DNA of 64,000 nt from Mangrovicoccus sp. HB161399 (GCF_013184745.1 NZ_JAATVU010000029.1:1-64000), one strand, 5' to 3'; positions 23,813 through 34,055 are shown, counted from the stretch's first letter. The notes: generated from the letters alone by a model not told the origin. Numbers and translations are program-made.

Positions 23813-25741
23813 TCACTCCGCGACGAGCTGCGCGACCCCCAGATTGCCCTTGCCGACAGGACGGACCATGCCGATTCCGTTCCGGATTCCAAGCACCGCG
23901 TTGTAGAACGGCAAACCGTCCGGATCATGCGGCACTTCCTTGCCGTGCAGAACGGCAAGCACCGAAGTCTCGGGAAGTTCCTCGCGGATCGTCATGTGGA
24001 ATTCCGCCGTGGCGACCATGTCCATCGCCGAGGTCGCCTCGTCCAGAAGCAGGACCTCGGGCTTGTGGAGCAGGATGCGCGCCAGCACGAGGCGCTGCTT
24101 CTGCCCGCCGGAGAAGACGTTCCGCCAAAGCTGGCCGTCGTGCAGCTCCTCCTTCATGGCGCCGATGAACTGGCCGAGTCCGACGCGGTTCAGGACATGT
24201 GCGACCCGGATGTCGTCGAACGCGGTTTCGCGGGAAGGGTAGGTGGCCAGAGCCTTGAGCGTCAAACGGTCGGGCAGGTCGGGCTCCTGCCCGGCGAAGA
24301 ACAGCCGGCTGTCGTCGCGGCGGCTGACCGTGCCGGTGCCGTAGGGCCAGAGCCCTGCCACGGCCTTCAGCAGCGAGCTCTTCCCGCAGCCGTTGCGGCC
24401 GTGGAAATAGATCCAGTCGCCCTTCCACAGCTCCAGCCGCGGAACCGAGACGAAGGCGTCGGCGCCATGGCCGCGGTGGTTCAGCGACAGGCCGGTGAGC
24501 TTCAGCACCGGGCCCGACCCGTGCGTGGCCTGGCGGAACTCGTTGACGCCGGTCTCGCGGTAGAAGGCCTCGCGGTCCTGCACGCGCTCCACCGCCCGGG
24601 CCAGCTCGGTCAGCCGGTCGGCATTGGCGCGCAGGTTGGCGATGGCGGGCATCACGTTGATGAACCAGGAGGTGTCGGCGATCAGCGCGGCGGTCAGTTC
24701 CGAGCTGGCCGCGAAGGTGCGGAAGCTCATCTGCCCGGCCATGTAGGCCGGCAGCGCCGGAAGATAGGCGAAGAGCCGCGAAGACAGGAAATTGTAGCTG
24801 TCGGTGAACAGCAGCATCCCCGCCGACCAGCGGTTCTGGCGGCCCCAGGTGCGGTCGATGTCGCCATAGAGCCGCTCGTTCACGTCGCGCTGCACGGTCT
24901 GGCCCTTGGAGGCCGCGAGCCGGGTGACGCGGTTCAGCATGGAGTTCCACTCGCCCCGCCAGGCGCCGTCATGGCGCTGGCGCAGCACGGTCAGGGTCTC
25001 GATCACCTTGCCGATCATCCAGGCGATGGCGGTGACCGTGGGGACATAGGTCAGCACCAGCAGGCCCGACAGGATCGCGGTGCCGTGCAGGCCCGGCTCG
25101 ATCACGATGGCCTGGGCGAGGCCGGGCAATCCGAGCGCGGCGATGCCGTCCCGGGCCCAGGCGGCCCAGCTGTCGAGGAAGGCGACCGCCTGGCTGCGTT
25201 CCAGGAGCGCCTGCGACACGAACCAGATCGAGGCGATCGCGCCCCACAGCCCCATGGCCAGGCCGATCACTCCGCCGAACAGCCCGATCGAGCATTCGTC
25301 GATGCGCTGGTCGATGGCGTCGGGCAGGCGCTGGGCGCCGGGTTCGCCGCCCTTGTCCGAGCTGAGGTCGAGCGCGACGCGCTGGTCGGCCAGCACGGCG
25401 GCGTCGAAGCGGCTGACCATCCAGGAGCGCGCCTTGCGGTGCAGGTGGCTCGACATCAGATGGCGCGCGGCGACGCCGGCGGACTTGCCGAGGAAGATCG
25501 CCACGAAGACGACGGCGGCGGTGAAGAGGATGCCGACCGCGTCCTCGCCGGTGTTGAGGTTGCGGTGGAAGCCGGCCAGCGAGGCGATGAAATCTGCGCT
25601 GGCAGTGGCGGTCCAGACGCTTGCCTTGCTCAGCAGGGTCGTCAGCGCGAAGATCGCAACGGTCAGCAGCCAGGCTTCGCGCCAGCGCTCGGATACCCAG
25701 TAGGCCGTGATCAGGCCCCAGAAACTTGTGAACTTCTTCAT
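23813..25741 (-). CDS. SbmA/YddA-type ABC transporter (fused permease-ATPase)
   Basis: A 642-residue half-transporter. The membrane domain (residues ~1-400, ABC_membrane_2/SbmA-BacA type) contains ARHLMSSHLHRKARSWMVSR and INVMPAIANLRANADRL. The C-terminal ATPase has Walker A GRNGCGKSSL, signature FSGGQKQRLVLARIL and Walker B EVLLLDEATSAMD. Relatives move peptides, fatty acyl groups or other bulky molecules. As the first gene of the operon with GH3 and GH144-like enzymes, it may move beta-glucan oligosaccharides. The start MKKFTSFWG is chosen over an upstream GTG/TTG-like extension. Confidence 0.85.
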   Translation of the reverse strand: MKKFTSFWGLITAYWVSERWREAWLLTVAIFALTTLLSKASVWTATASADFIASLAGFHRNLNTGEDAVGILFTAAVVFVAIFLGKSAGVAARHLMSSHLHRKARSWMVSRFDAAVLADQRVALDLSSDKGGEPGAQRLPDAIDQRIDECSIGLFGGVIGLAMGLWGAIASIWFVSQALLERSQAVAFLDSWAAWARDGIAALGLPGLAQAIVIEPGLHGTAILSGLLVLTYVPTVTAIAWMIGKVIETLTVLRQRHDGAWRGEWNSMLNRVTRLAASKGQTVQRDVNERLYGDIDRTWGRQNRWSAGMLLFTDSYNFLSSRLFAYLPALPAYMAGQMSFRTFAASSELTAALIADTSWFINVMPAIANLRANADRLTELARAVERVQDREAFYRETGVNEFRQATHGSGPVLKLTGLSLNHRGHGADAFVSVPRLELWKGDWIYFHGRNGCGKSSLLKAVAGLWPYGTGTVSRRDDSRLFFAGQEPDLPDRLTLKALATYPSRETAFDDIRVAHVLNRVGLGQFIGAMKEELHDGQLWRNVFSGGQKQRLVLARILLHKPEVLLLDEATSAMDMVATAEFHMTIREELPETSVLAVLHGKEVPHDPDGLPFYNAVLGIRNGIGMVRPVGKGNLGVAQLVAE

Positions 25742-26196
25742 GCCCGTTCCCCATTCGCGGAACCCCGGGAGAGCATGCTTGTTGACACAGGTTAACAAAC
25801 TGCCTAGCGGCAGTGCCTGGGTGTCTGTGACGTTACGTGCAACTCGCCTGAATTCCTGTTTTCGCCCGCGCCCCGGTCTTTGGTGAGGTCTTCATGAGCC
25901 CTTTCCTTGTAGGCGGATTTTCGCCACCTGTCCAATTATTGATGAATTTTTCAGGTCTAAATAGAGGTTTTCCGGATCACGATTAACGGCTCCGAAGGAT
26001 TTTCCGCCGGCAGATTCGGTCAGCGCGGGAACCTTTTCGGGGAGCTGCGCGTTTAGCGCGACTTCCGCGGCCGATTCGTTAACGCCGGAACGGTCCGCGC
26101 GGCGCCTGCTGCCCATCGCCGCGCGGCCGCTGCCGCGCTTGACCGCGGCGGCCCGGCAGCCCAGCCTGAACGCATTTCCGCCACCGGAGCCTGTCC
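25742..26196. promoter_or_regulatory. Divergent regulatory region, glucan transporter operon / exported nucleosidase
   Basis: About 455 bases without a convincing gene, unusually AT-rich around 25905-25995. It must hold the promoters of the two divergent units. A minus-strand frame at 25892-26116 was considered but not accepted. Confidence 0.5.
25779..25798. promoter_or_regulatory. Candidate operator upstream of the glucan transporter operon
   Basis: An inverted repeat TTGTTGAC-ACAG-GTTAACAA with 8-bp arms and one mismatch, 38 bases upstream of the transporter start codon. Its length and symmetry fit a repressor site of the LacI or GntR type. No such regulator is adjacent. Confidence 0.45.
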
Positions 26197-27090
26197 ATGA
26201 CCGTCCGCGCCGCCGCCCTCTGCCTCGCCGCCTTCTCCCTGCCTGCCGCCGCCCAGGACGCGCCGTCCCGCATCGCGGTGATGTCGGCCTTCGCCCCGGA
26301 ATGGGGGATGCTGGTCGAGGCGCTGGAGGGCGCGGAAAGCACCAGCCTCAACGGCGTGACCTTCGTCACGGGACGCCTGGCGGGCCAGGAGGTCGTGCTG
26401 TTCCTGTCGGGCATTTCCATGGTCAATGCGGCAATGACGACGCAGCTGGCGCTGGACCATTTCGACGTCTCCGCCATCGTCTTTTCCGGCATCGCCGGCG
26501 GCGTCGACCCGTCGCTGCATATCGGCGACGTGGTCGTGGCCGGGCAGTGGGGGTCCTACCTGGAGGCGCTGCTGGCCCGCGAGACATCGGACGGCTACAT
26601 GCAACTGCCCTTCGTGCCGACGGATTTCCCCAATTACGGCATGATCTTCCCGAAGGCGGTGGAGGTGATGCGCGAGGGCATCGACGCGCCCGAGCGGAAA
26701 TTCTGGTTCGAGGCCGATCCCGCCCTGCTGGCCACGGCGGAGAAGGTTGCCGCCGAGATCGAGTTCGAGGATTGCGCGTCCGAAACCGATTGCCTCAGCG
26801 AGCCCCCCGAGGTCGTGGTCGGCGGCAACGGCGTCTCGGGCATGGCCTTCCTCGACAATGCGGATTTCCGCCGATACGTCTTCGAGACCTTCGACGCCCA
26901 TGTGGTCGACATGGAAAGCGCGGCGGTCGCCCAGGTGGCCTGGGCCAACCAGGTGCCGTTCATCGCCTTCCGCTCGCTGTCGGATCTGGCGGGCGGCGGC
27001 GAGGGCGCAAACGAGATGGGCACGTTCTTCGCGCTGGCGGCCGGAAACTCGGCGACTTTGGTCACCGCCTTCCTTGCGGCGCTGGAGTGA
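26197..27090 (+). CDS. Exported 5'-methylthioadenosine/S-adenosylhomocysteine nucleosidase-like protein
   Basis: A 297-residue purine-nucleoside phosphorylase-fold protein. A signal peptide (MTVRAAALCLAAFSLPAAAQ) precedes IAVMSAFAPEWGMLVEAL, where Glu corresponds to MTAN Glu12; GIAGGVDPSLHIGDVVV, VDMESAAVAQVAWAN (Glu174) and RSLSDLAGG (catalytic Asp197) are all kept. An insertion with two cysteines (EDCASETDC) would suit an oxidising compartment. Ordinary MTAN is cytoplasmic, so an exported version is unusual; it may salvage adenine or hydrolyse extracellular nucleosides. Confidence 0.85.
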   Translation: MTVRAAALCLAAFSLPAAAQDAPSRIAVMSAFAPEWGMLVEALEGAESTSLNGVTFVTGRLAGQEVVLFLSGISMVNAAMTTQLALDHFDVSAIVFSGIAGGVDPSLHIGDVVVAGQWGSYLEALLARETSDGYMQLPFVPTDFPNYGMIFPKAVEVMREGIDAPERKFWFEADPALLATAEKVAAEIEFEDCASETDCLSEPPEVVVGGNGVSGMAFLDNADFRRYVFETFDAHVVDMESAAVAQVAWANQVPFIAFRSLSDLAGGGEGANEMGTFFALAAGNSATLVTAFLAALE

Positions 27091-27115
27091 CAGGTAACGA
27101 TCTGCCGCCGACGCC

Positions 27116-27124
27116 TGTGGACAA
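27116..27124 (-). promoter_or_regulatory. DnaA-box-like sequence
   Basis: TTGTCCACA on the minus strand, one mismatch from the DnaA box TTATCCACA, in the gap before the RNA helicase gene. A single site, so possibly chance. Confidence 0.25.
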
Positions 27125-27200
27125 AGGGTCGCGCTTCCGCTAGAGGTCCCCATTCCTTGCGCCGGGACGGACCCCGCGCCGACCCGATGGACACGCCCCC

Positions 27201-29420
27201 ATGATCACGACCCTCCAAGATGCCCTCGCCGAGCGCGGGTATGACAGCCTGACCTCCGTCCAGGAGGCCGTCACCAATCCCGAGCTCGCCGACAGCGACC
27301 TTCTCGTTTCCGCGCAGACCGGCTCCGGCAAGACGGTGGGCTTCGGCCTCGCCATCGCGCCGACGCTGCTGGGAGAGGCCGAGACGCTGGGCCCGGCGGC
27401 CGCGCCGCTGGCGCTGGTCGTGGCACCGACGCGGGAACTGGCGCTGCAGGTCGCGCGCGAACTGGGCTGGCTCTATGCCAAGGCGGGCGCAAGGATCTCG
27501 ACCTGCATCGGCGGCATGGACGCCCGCGACGAGCGCCGTTCGCTGGAGCGCGGCGCGCATATCGTCGTCGGCACCCCCGGCCGCCTGCGCGACCACATCA
27601 CCCGCGGCTCGCTGGATCTGAACGACATCCGCGCCGTCGTGCTCGACGAGGCCGACGAGATGCTCGATCTCGGCTTCCGCGAAGACCTGGAATTCATGCT
27701 GGGCGAGGCGCCCGAAGAGCGCCGCACGCTGCTGTTCTCCGCGACCGTGCCGCGCACGATCGAGGACATGGCGCGCACCTACCAGCGCGACGCGGTCCGC
27801 GTGACCACGCTCGACAAGGGCTCGCAGCATACCGACATCACCTACCAGGCCGTGCAGGTCTCGCCGGGCGACGAGGAAAACGCGATCATCAACCTGCTGC
27901 GCTTCCACGATGCGCCGACCGCGATCGTCTTCGCCAATACCCGCGCGGCCGTGACCCGGCTGTCGGCGCGGCTGGCGAACCGCGGCTTCCTCGTGGCCAG
28001 CCTCTCGGGCGAGCTCAGCCAGGACGAGCGCAGCCATGCGCTCCAGTCGATGCGCGACGGCCGGGCGCGGGTCTGCGTGGCCACCGACGTGGCGGCGCGC
28101 GGCATCGACCTGCCGAATCTCGATCTGGTGGTCCATGCCGACCTGCCGCAGAGCACCGAGGCGCTGCTGCACCGTTCGGGCCGGACCGGCCGGGCCGGGC
28201 GCAAGGGCATCTCGGCGCTGATCGTCACCGACCGCGCCGTGAACAAGGCGGGCCGCATCCTGAAATGGGCGAAGGTCCAGGCGGAATGGGTGTTTGCGCC
28301 CTCCGCCGACGAGATCCTCGACAAGGACGAGGCGCGCCTGCTGGATGACGAGGCCTGGTCGCAGGAGCCGAACGAGCGCGAGGCCGCTTTCGCCGCCAAG
28401 CTGATCGAGGCCTTCACCCCCGAGCAGATCGCGATTGCCTGCTTCCGCCTCTACCAGAACAAGCTGTCGGCCCCCGAGGAGCTGAACGTCGCGCCGATGC
28501 GCAAGCCGCGCGACGACCGCGAGCCGCGCGAACGCGGCGAGCGTCCCGAGCGCCGCGAATTCGGTCCCTCGGTCTGGGCGAAGCTGTCGATCGGCCGCGA
28601 CAAGAACGCGGAGCCGCGCTGGATCCTGCCGCTGCTGTGCCGCGCGGGCGGGCTCGACAAGACCCAGATCGGCAAGATCCGGGTGACGGATGAGGCGACC
28701 TATGTGGAACTGGCCGAGGCGGCCGGTCCGGGCCTCGGCGCGCATCTGGGCGAGGGCGGCGTGCTGGAGGACGACATCCGCCTGGAGATGGTCGACAGCG
28801 TGCCCGACGAGGTGACCCGCCCGGCGCCCCGGCGCACCGGTGGCCCGCGCCGCGACCGCGACGACGATGCCCGTCCGCACCGCAAGGGCCCGCCGCGCCG
28901 CGACCGCGAGGCGGCAGCCGAGGGCGGTTCGTCCTACCGTTCCGCGCCTGCCGGCGACGCTCCGCGTCCGCCGCGTCCCGTGCGCCGCGAGGAGGGCGAG
29001 TTCCGGCCGAAGAAGCGCGAGTTCTCCCGCGACGGCGACCGCGACGAGCGCCCTAAGAAGCGCGAATTTTCCCGTGACGGCGATGCCGGCGAATTCCGCA
29101 AGAAGCGCGACTTCGACCGTGGCGGCGACGACAAGCGCCCGGCGGCGAAGCCGAAGGACGCGCGGTTCGGCGATGCCTCGAAGAGCTTCCGCCGTCCCGA
29201 AGCGGGCGAGCATTCCAAGTCGCGCCGTCCCGCGGGCGACAAGCCCTGGGCCAAGAAGGACGGCGACGAGCGTCCGCGTTCGGGCTTCGGCAAGCCGCGC
29301 GCCGCGGGCGAAGGCGCCAAGCCGCCCTACCGCGCCAAGACCGAAGGGTTCCGGCCGAAGACTGCAGGCGCCAAGCCGCGCCCGGCAGGCGGGCCGAAGA
29401 AGCCCGGCAAGAAATTCTGA
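27201..29420 (+). CDS. DEAD-box ATP-dependent RNA helicase (DeaD/CsdA type)
   Basis: A 739-residue helicase acting in ribosome assembly or mRNA turnover. Motifs: Q motif region SVQEAV, Walker A AQTGSGKT, PTRELA, TPGRL, VLDEADEML, SATVP, and HRSGRTGRAG with ARGIDLP. After the core comes a DbpA-like RNA-binding domain (WAKLSIGRDKNAEPRWILPLL). A long Arg/Lys/Asp-rich tail follows (from ~residue 535), with near-repeats such as KKREFSRDGD. The tail is disordered and probably binds RNA. A strong terminator follows immediately. Confidence 0.93.
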   Translation: MITTLQDALAERGYDSLTSVQEAVTNPELADSDLLVSAQTGSGKTVGFGLAIAPTLLGEAETLGPAAAPLALVVAPTRELALQVARELGWLYAKAGARISTCIGGMDARDERRSLERGAHIVVGTPGRLRDHITRGSLDLNDIRAVVLDEADEMLDLGFREDLEFMLGEAPEERRTLLFSATVPRTIEDMARTYQRDAVRVTTLDKGSQHTDITYQAVQVSPGDEENAIINLLRFHDAPTAIVFANTRAAVTRLSARLANRGFLVASLSGELSQDERSHALQSMRDGRARVCVATDVAARGIDLPNLDLVVHADLPQSTEALLHRSGRTGRAGRKGISALIVTDRAVNKAGRILKWAKVQAEWVFAPSADEILDKDEARLLDDEAWSQEPNEREAAFAAKLIEAFTPEQIAIACFRLYQNKLSAPEELNVAPMRKPRDDREPRERGERPERREFGPSVWAKLSIGRDKNAEPRWILPLLCRAGGLDKTQIGKIRVTDEATYVELAEAAGPGLGAHLGEGGVLEDDIRLEMVDSVPDEVTRPAPRRTGGPRRDRDDDARPHRKGPPRRDREAAAEGGSSYRSAPAGDAPRPPRPVRREEGEFRPKKREFSRDGDRDERPKKREFSRDGDAGEFRKKRDFDRGGDDKRPAAKPKDARFGDASKSFRRPEAGEHSKSRRPAGDKPWAKKDGDERPRSGFGKPRAAGEGAKPPYRAKTEGFRPKTAGAKPRPAGGPKKPGKKF

Positions 29421-29430
29421 GAACACAGGA

Positions 29431-29455
29431 AGGGGGCCCGCGCGGCCCCCTTTTT
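29431..29455 (+). terminator. Intrinsic terminator of the RNA helicase gene
   Basis: An 8-bp stem AGGGGGCC / GGCCCCCT with a CGCGC loop followed by a run of T, 11 bases after the stop codon. Confidence 0.9.
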
Positions 29456-29834
29456 CATGCCGCCGGATCCCCGCGGCCGGTCCGGTGCAGCCCCGCCGGG
29501 CAGGGTATCCCCGCATCTGCCCTGCCACAGGGCAAGCAGGTCTTGGGCAGGGGAGTCGTGGCGCATCATCGACCGGAAGGCGGCTGCGGGAGCTGCAGCG
29601 AAGCGCCCGGCGGGCGCGCCCGCTGGCTGCGGATGCGTTGCCTGGTTTCAGGCGCTCCAAGGCCACGCTGCCCGTGAGGCAGGCTGCGGGCCTGCCAGAA
29701 CGCGGATACCGGAAAGCTGCCCCCGCCAGCGCGCCCGGTGCCGGTCCTGCCCGGGGCGGCCGCGCAGATCGCCTCAGCCCCCGCTGCGCTCGCCTGCCTG
29801 TTTGCCGGACCGGAGCAACGCGGTGCCGGATGCG
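29456..29834. other. Gene-free stretch after the helicase terminator
   Basis: About 380 bases, GC-rich, between the helicase terminator and the stop of the convergent acetyltransferase. Frames on both strands are low-complexity (Arg/Ala/Gly-rich) with no family resemblance. A small hairpin (GCCCTGCCACAGGGC, near 29520) is the only structure seen. Confidence 0.5.
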
Positions 29835-30281
29835 TCAGTCGAGCCGTTTCTCGTAGAACACCCGGGCGAAGCCGTCCTGTTCGCCGCGGCCGGTCTCCAC
29901 GTAGCCCAGCCGCGGATAGATCGACAGGTTCGCCTCCATCTTCTGGTTGGTGTGGAGCGTCACCAGCGGCAGGCCCAGCCGCCGCGCCTCCGCCTCGCAG
30001 AAGGCAATGAGCGCCTTGCCGATGCCCTGGCCCGCCGCTTCCGGCAGCACGCCGATGGCATCGAGATGCATGGCGCCGTCCTCGGGGCAGAAGATGACGT
30101 AGCCTGCGACCCTGCCTGTGGCGTCTGCCGAGACATGGGTCTGCCCGGCGGCGATCTTCGCGGCGAAATCGGCATCCATCGGGGCCGGGCGGCGGCCGAT
30201 CAGCGGCACGTAGCGGGCGAAGGCCGCTTCGGCGCAGGCGCGGATGGCTGCTTCGTCCGCGGGAAGGGCAGGGCGGATCAT
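29835..30281 (-). CDS. GNAT-family N-acetyltransferase
   Basis: A 148-residue GCN5-related acetyltransferase: the beta4/alpha3 acetyl-CoA pyrophosphate loop is in IGVLPEAAGQGIGKALIAFC, followed by RRLGLPLVTLHTN and the C-terminal YPRLGYVETGRG. The substrate is unknown. The start MIRPALPADEAAI follows AGGAGA; an upstream extension is not supported. It lies downstream of dnaN but beyond dnaN's terminator, so it probably has its own promoter. Confidence 0.88.
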   Translation of the reverse strand: MIRPALPADEAAIRACAEAAFARYVPLIGRRPAPMDADFAAKIAAGQTHVSADATGRVAGYVIFCPEDGAMHLDAIGVLPEAAGQGIGKALIAFCEAEARRLGLPLVTLHTNQKMEANLSIYPRLGYVETGRGEQDGFARVFYEKRLD

Positions 30282-30306
30282 GGCGGGCTCTCCTCTGGCT
30301 GGGCCC

Positions 30307-30338
30307 AAGAAAAAACCGCGCCTTTCGGGGGCGCGGTT
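30307..30338 (-). terminator. Intrinsic terminator of dnaN
   Basis: On the minus strand a 9-bp stem AACCGCGCC / GGCGCGGTT followed by TTTTT, starting about 27 bases after the dnaN stop codon. Confidence 0.9.
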
Positions 30339-30364
30339 CGCAAGGTCCGGGACGCGGGGACGCG

Positions 30365-31483
30365 TCAGACGCGCATCGGCATCACGACATAGACGGCGGA
30401 GGTGTCGGAGCCCTCGCGCATCAGCGTCGGGTCGCCGGAGCTGTTGAACATGAAGACGGCGTTCTCGCGGTCGACCTGGGAGGCGATCTCCAGCAGGTAT
30501 TTCGCGTTGAAGCCGATCTCCAGCTTCTCGTCGCCATAGGCCACGGCCAGCTCCTCGGTCGCGGCGCCGCTGTCGGGCGCGTTGACCGACAGGACCAGCC
30601 GGTCCTCGTCCATGGAGAGCTTCACCGCGCGGGAGCGCTCGGACGACACGGTCGCGACGCGGTCCACCGCCTTGGCGAAATCGGCGGCATCGACCTCCAG
30701 CCGCTTCGGGTTGTTGGCGGGAATGACGCGGGTGTAGTCGGGGAAGGTGCCGTCGATCACCTTCGAGGTCAGCGTCACGTCCGGCGTGGCGAAGCGCACC
30801 TTGGTCTCCGAGACCGAGACGGCGATGTCGGCATCGTCTTCGTCCAGCAGCTTCCGCAGCTCGCCCACGGTCTTGCGCGGCACGATCACGCCCGGCATCT
30901 CCTCGGCGCCCGAGGGCAGCTCCGCGTCGATGCGGGCCAGCCGGTGGCCGTCGGTCGCGACGCAGCGCAGCACGCGGCCTTCCTCGGACTCGGCGACATG
31001 CATGTAGACGCCGTTGAGGTAGTAGCGGGTCTCCTCGGTGGAGATCGCGAATTTCGACTTGTCGAAGAGGCGGCGCAGCACCTCGGCCTTCACGGTGAAG
31101 TTCGAGCTGTACTGGCTCGAGGGCATGACCGGGAAGTCTTCCTTCGGCAGGGTGTTCAGCTGGAACTGCGACCGGCCGGCCTCGACGGTCACGATGTTGG
31201 AGGTCGGGTCGGCATTCAGCGTCACCAGCGCGCCGTCGGGCAGCTTGCGGACGATCTCGTGCAGGGTCACGGCGGAGACCGTGGTCGACCCGGCGCGCTC
31301 GACCATGGCCGGGGCCTTGTCGACGACCTCGATGTCCAGGTCCGTCGCGCGGAAGGTGACGTCCGATCCCTCTGCCTCGACCAGGACGTTGCCGAGGATC
31401 GGGATCGTGTTGCGCCGCTCGACGACGGACTGTGCCTGCGATACCGCGCGAAGCAGTGCGGCACGTTCGATGCTGATCCTCAT
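30365..31483 (-). CDS. dnaN: DNA polymerase III beta subunit (sliding clamp)
   Basis: The 372-residue clamp that tethers DNA polymerase III to its template. It begins MRISIERAALLRAVSQAQSV, continues with ERRNTIPILGNVLVEA and ends with the clamp C-terminal SGDPTLMREGSDTSAVYVVMPMR-type segment. The ATG at 31483 is chosen; an in-frame TTG three codons upstream would give an unusual N terminus. It follows dnaA on the same strand, the common dnaA-dnaN order. Confidence 0.97.
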   Translation of the reverse strand: MRISIERAALLRAVSQAQSVVERRNTIPILGNVLVEAEGSDVTFRATDLDIEVVDKAPAMVERAGSTTVSAVTLHEIVRKLPDGALVTLNADPTSNIVTVEAGRSQFQLNTLPKEDFPVMPSSQYSSNFTVKAEVLRRLFDKSKFAISTEETRYYLNGVYMHVAESEEGRVLRCVATDGHRLARIDAELPSGAEEMPGVIVPRKTVGELRKLLDEDDADIAVSVSETKVRFATPDVTLTSKVIDGTFPDYTRVIPANNPKRLEVDAADFAKAVDRVATVSSERSRAVKLSMDEDRLVLSVNAPDSGAATEELAVAYGDEKLEIGFNAKYLLEIASQVDRENAVFMFNSSGDPTLMREGSDTSAVYVVMPMRV

Positions 31484-31622
31484 GGCGCGCAACCTTTTCC
31501 GGTGGGACGGGATTGCGACACTATCCTAAAGGCCCGTCGGCTCAAGCCCCTTTCGGCAGGTTTTACAGGCGCTAACGCCGAATGCCCGCGGATGCGGCAG
31601 AATGACCACACCGCCGGAGGCG

Positions 31623-33131
<1,509 letters not shown>

Positions 33132-33550
33132 CTTTGCCGCCCGTTCCTCCCTGCCCGGAGGACAGAACAGCCGTTCCCGCGCAGGGCGCGGGTTGGCGGC
33201 CGGAACACGGCCGCACGGAAGGACCCGGGCCCGAACGATCGGCCCGGAGCACTTCCGGTTCATTTCTGGACATTTTGACCGGCTGGCCTGGCAGGGCCGA
33301 TGAGCCGGGGTCCGCGTGCAGGTCTTCCTGCTTCTGCGGACGCGATGCGTTGGTCAAACCGGAGAGGGCCCTGTTCTGCCTGTGACAGGGCGGGACCCTC
33401 CGGTCCGATCAGCGTATCCATGTCCCCCAAGTACGACGCGAGTCGCCTAGGAAATTTATCAACGCCGCCGGAGGGGGCGCAACAGAACTTCGAAGTTGAC
33501 AGGTTTTTAAGGAAATCCGAATCCGACAGCGTTGCTGAATTAGTATTTCC
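33132..33550. promoter_or_regulatory. dnaA upstream region
   Basis: About 420 bases before dnaA, with an AT-rich patch around 33450-33560 likely to contain the dnaA promoter. It includes a perfect 12-bp palindrome AACTTCGAAGTT (33486-33497). No cluster of DnaA boxes was found, so I do not call an origin here; in related bacteria the origin is often not next to dnaA. Confidence 0.5.
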
Positions 33551-33593
33551 TAACAAAAAAGAACGCGGCGGACGATTTTCATCGTCAGCCGCG
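33551..33593 (-). terminator. Intrinsic terminator of rpsT
   Basis: On the minus strand a 13-bp stem CGCGGCTGACGAT / ATCGTCCGCCGCG with one mismatch and a GAAA loop, followed by TTCTTTTTT. It lies about 105 bases past the rpsT stop and separates rpsT from dnaA. Confidence 0.88.
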
Positions 33594-33696
33594 CTGGGGT
33601 CCGGAGTCCGGAGGCGCCCGGCCGGGCCGGGTGCGCAGGTATCTCAGTAGCTTCGCTGCCTCCGCCCGCGAAGGGGGCAGGGGCAAAGCCGGAGGA

Positions 33697-33960
33697 TCAG
33701 GCGATCGCCTTCACGCGGGCGGAAAGACGGGACATCTTACGGGCCGCGGTGTTCTTGTGCAGGATGCCCTTTGTGACGCCGCGCATCAGCTCGGGCTGGG
33801 CGGACTGCAGGGCAGTTGCAGCGGCGGACTTGTCGCCGGTTGCGATGGCTTCTTCCACCTTGCGCAGGAAGGTGCGGATCCGCGACTTGCGGTTTTTGTT
33901 GACGGCGGCGCGGCGCTCGTTCTGGCGGGCGCGCTTCTTGGATTGTGGCGTGTTGGCCAT
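33697..33960 (-). CDS. rpsT: 30S ribosomal protein S20
   Basis: The 87-residue basic ribosomal protein S20 ([18 protein letters not shown] ... [12 protein letters not shown]) that binds 16S rRNA in the small subunit. Length and both ends match the family. It is its own unit, with a strong terminator downstream and a DnaA-box-like site upstream. Confidence 0.97.
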   Translation of the reverse strand: MANTPQSKKRARQNERRAAVNKNRKSRIRTFLRKVEEAIATGDKSAAATALQSAQPELMRGVTKGILHKNTAARKMSRLSARVKAIA

Positions 33961-34037
33961 GTGACAGCTTCCCAACGATTGCAGGGTGAATTTGTGAAGC
34001 GCGTCGTTAGACCCGACTCGGCCGTAAGTCAAGCGCC

Positions 34038-34046
34038 TGTGGACAA
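34038..34046 (-). promoter_or_regulatory. DnaA-box-like sequence upstream of rpsT
   Basis: TTGTCCACA on the minus strand, one base from the DnaA box consensus, 78 bases upstream of the rpsT start and close to dnaA. It may be a regulatory DnaA site or chance. Confidence 0.35.
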
Positions 34047-34055
34047 GTTCCGGCC

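Noticed and set aside
25892-26116. Minus-strand 74-codon frame in the divergent control region
   Set aside because: No ribosome site or family resemblance, and it occupies the AT-rich region expected to be promoter DNA. Kept only as a remote possibility.
29500-29834. Possible CRISPR or repeat array in the GC-rich gap after the helicase gene
   Set aside because: No regularly spaced repeat units are present.
33132-33696. Origin of replication next to dnaA
   Set aside because: No cluster of DnaA boxes or AT-rich unwinding element was found; only isolated near-matches outside the region.
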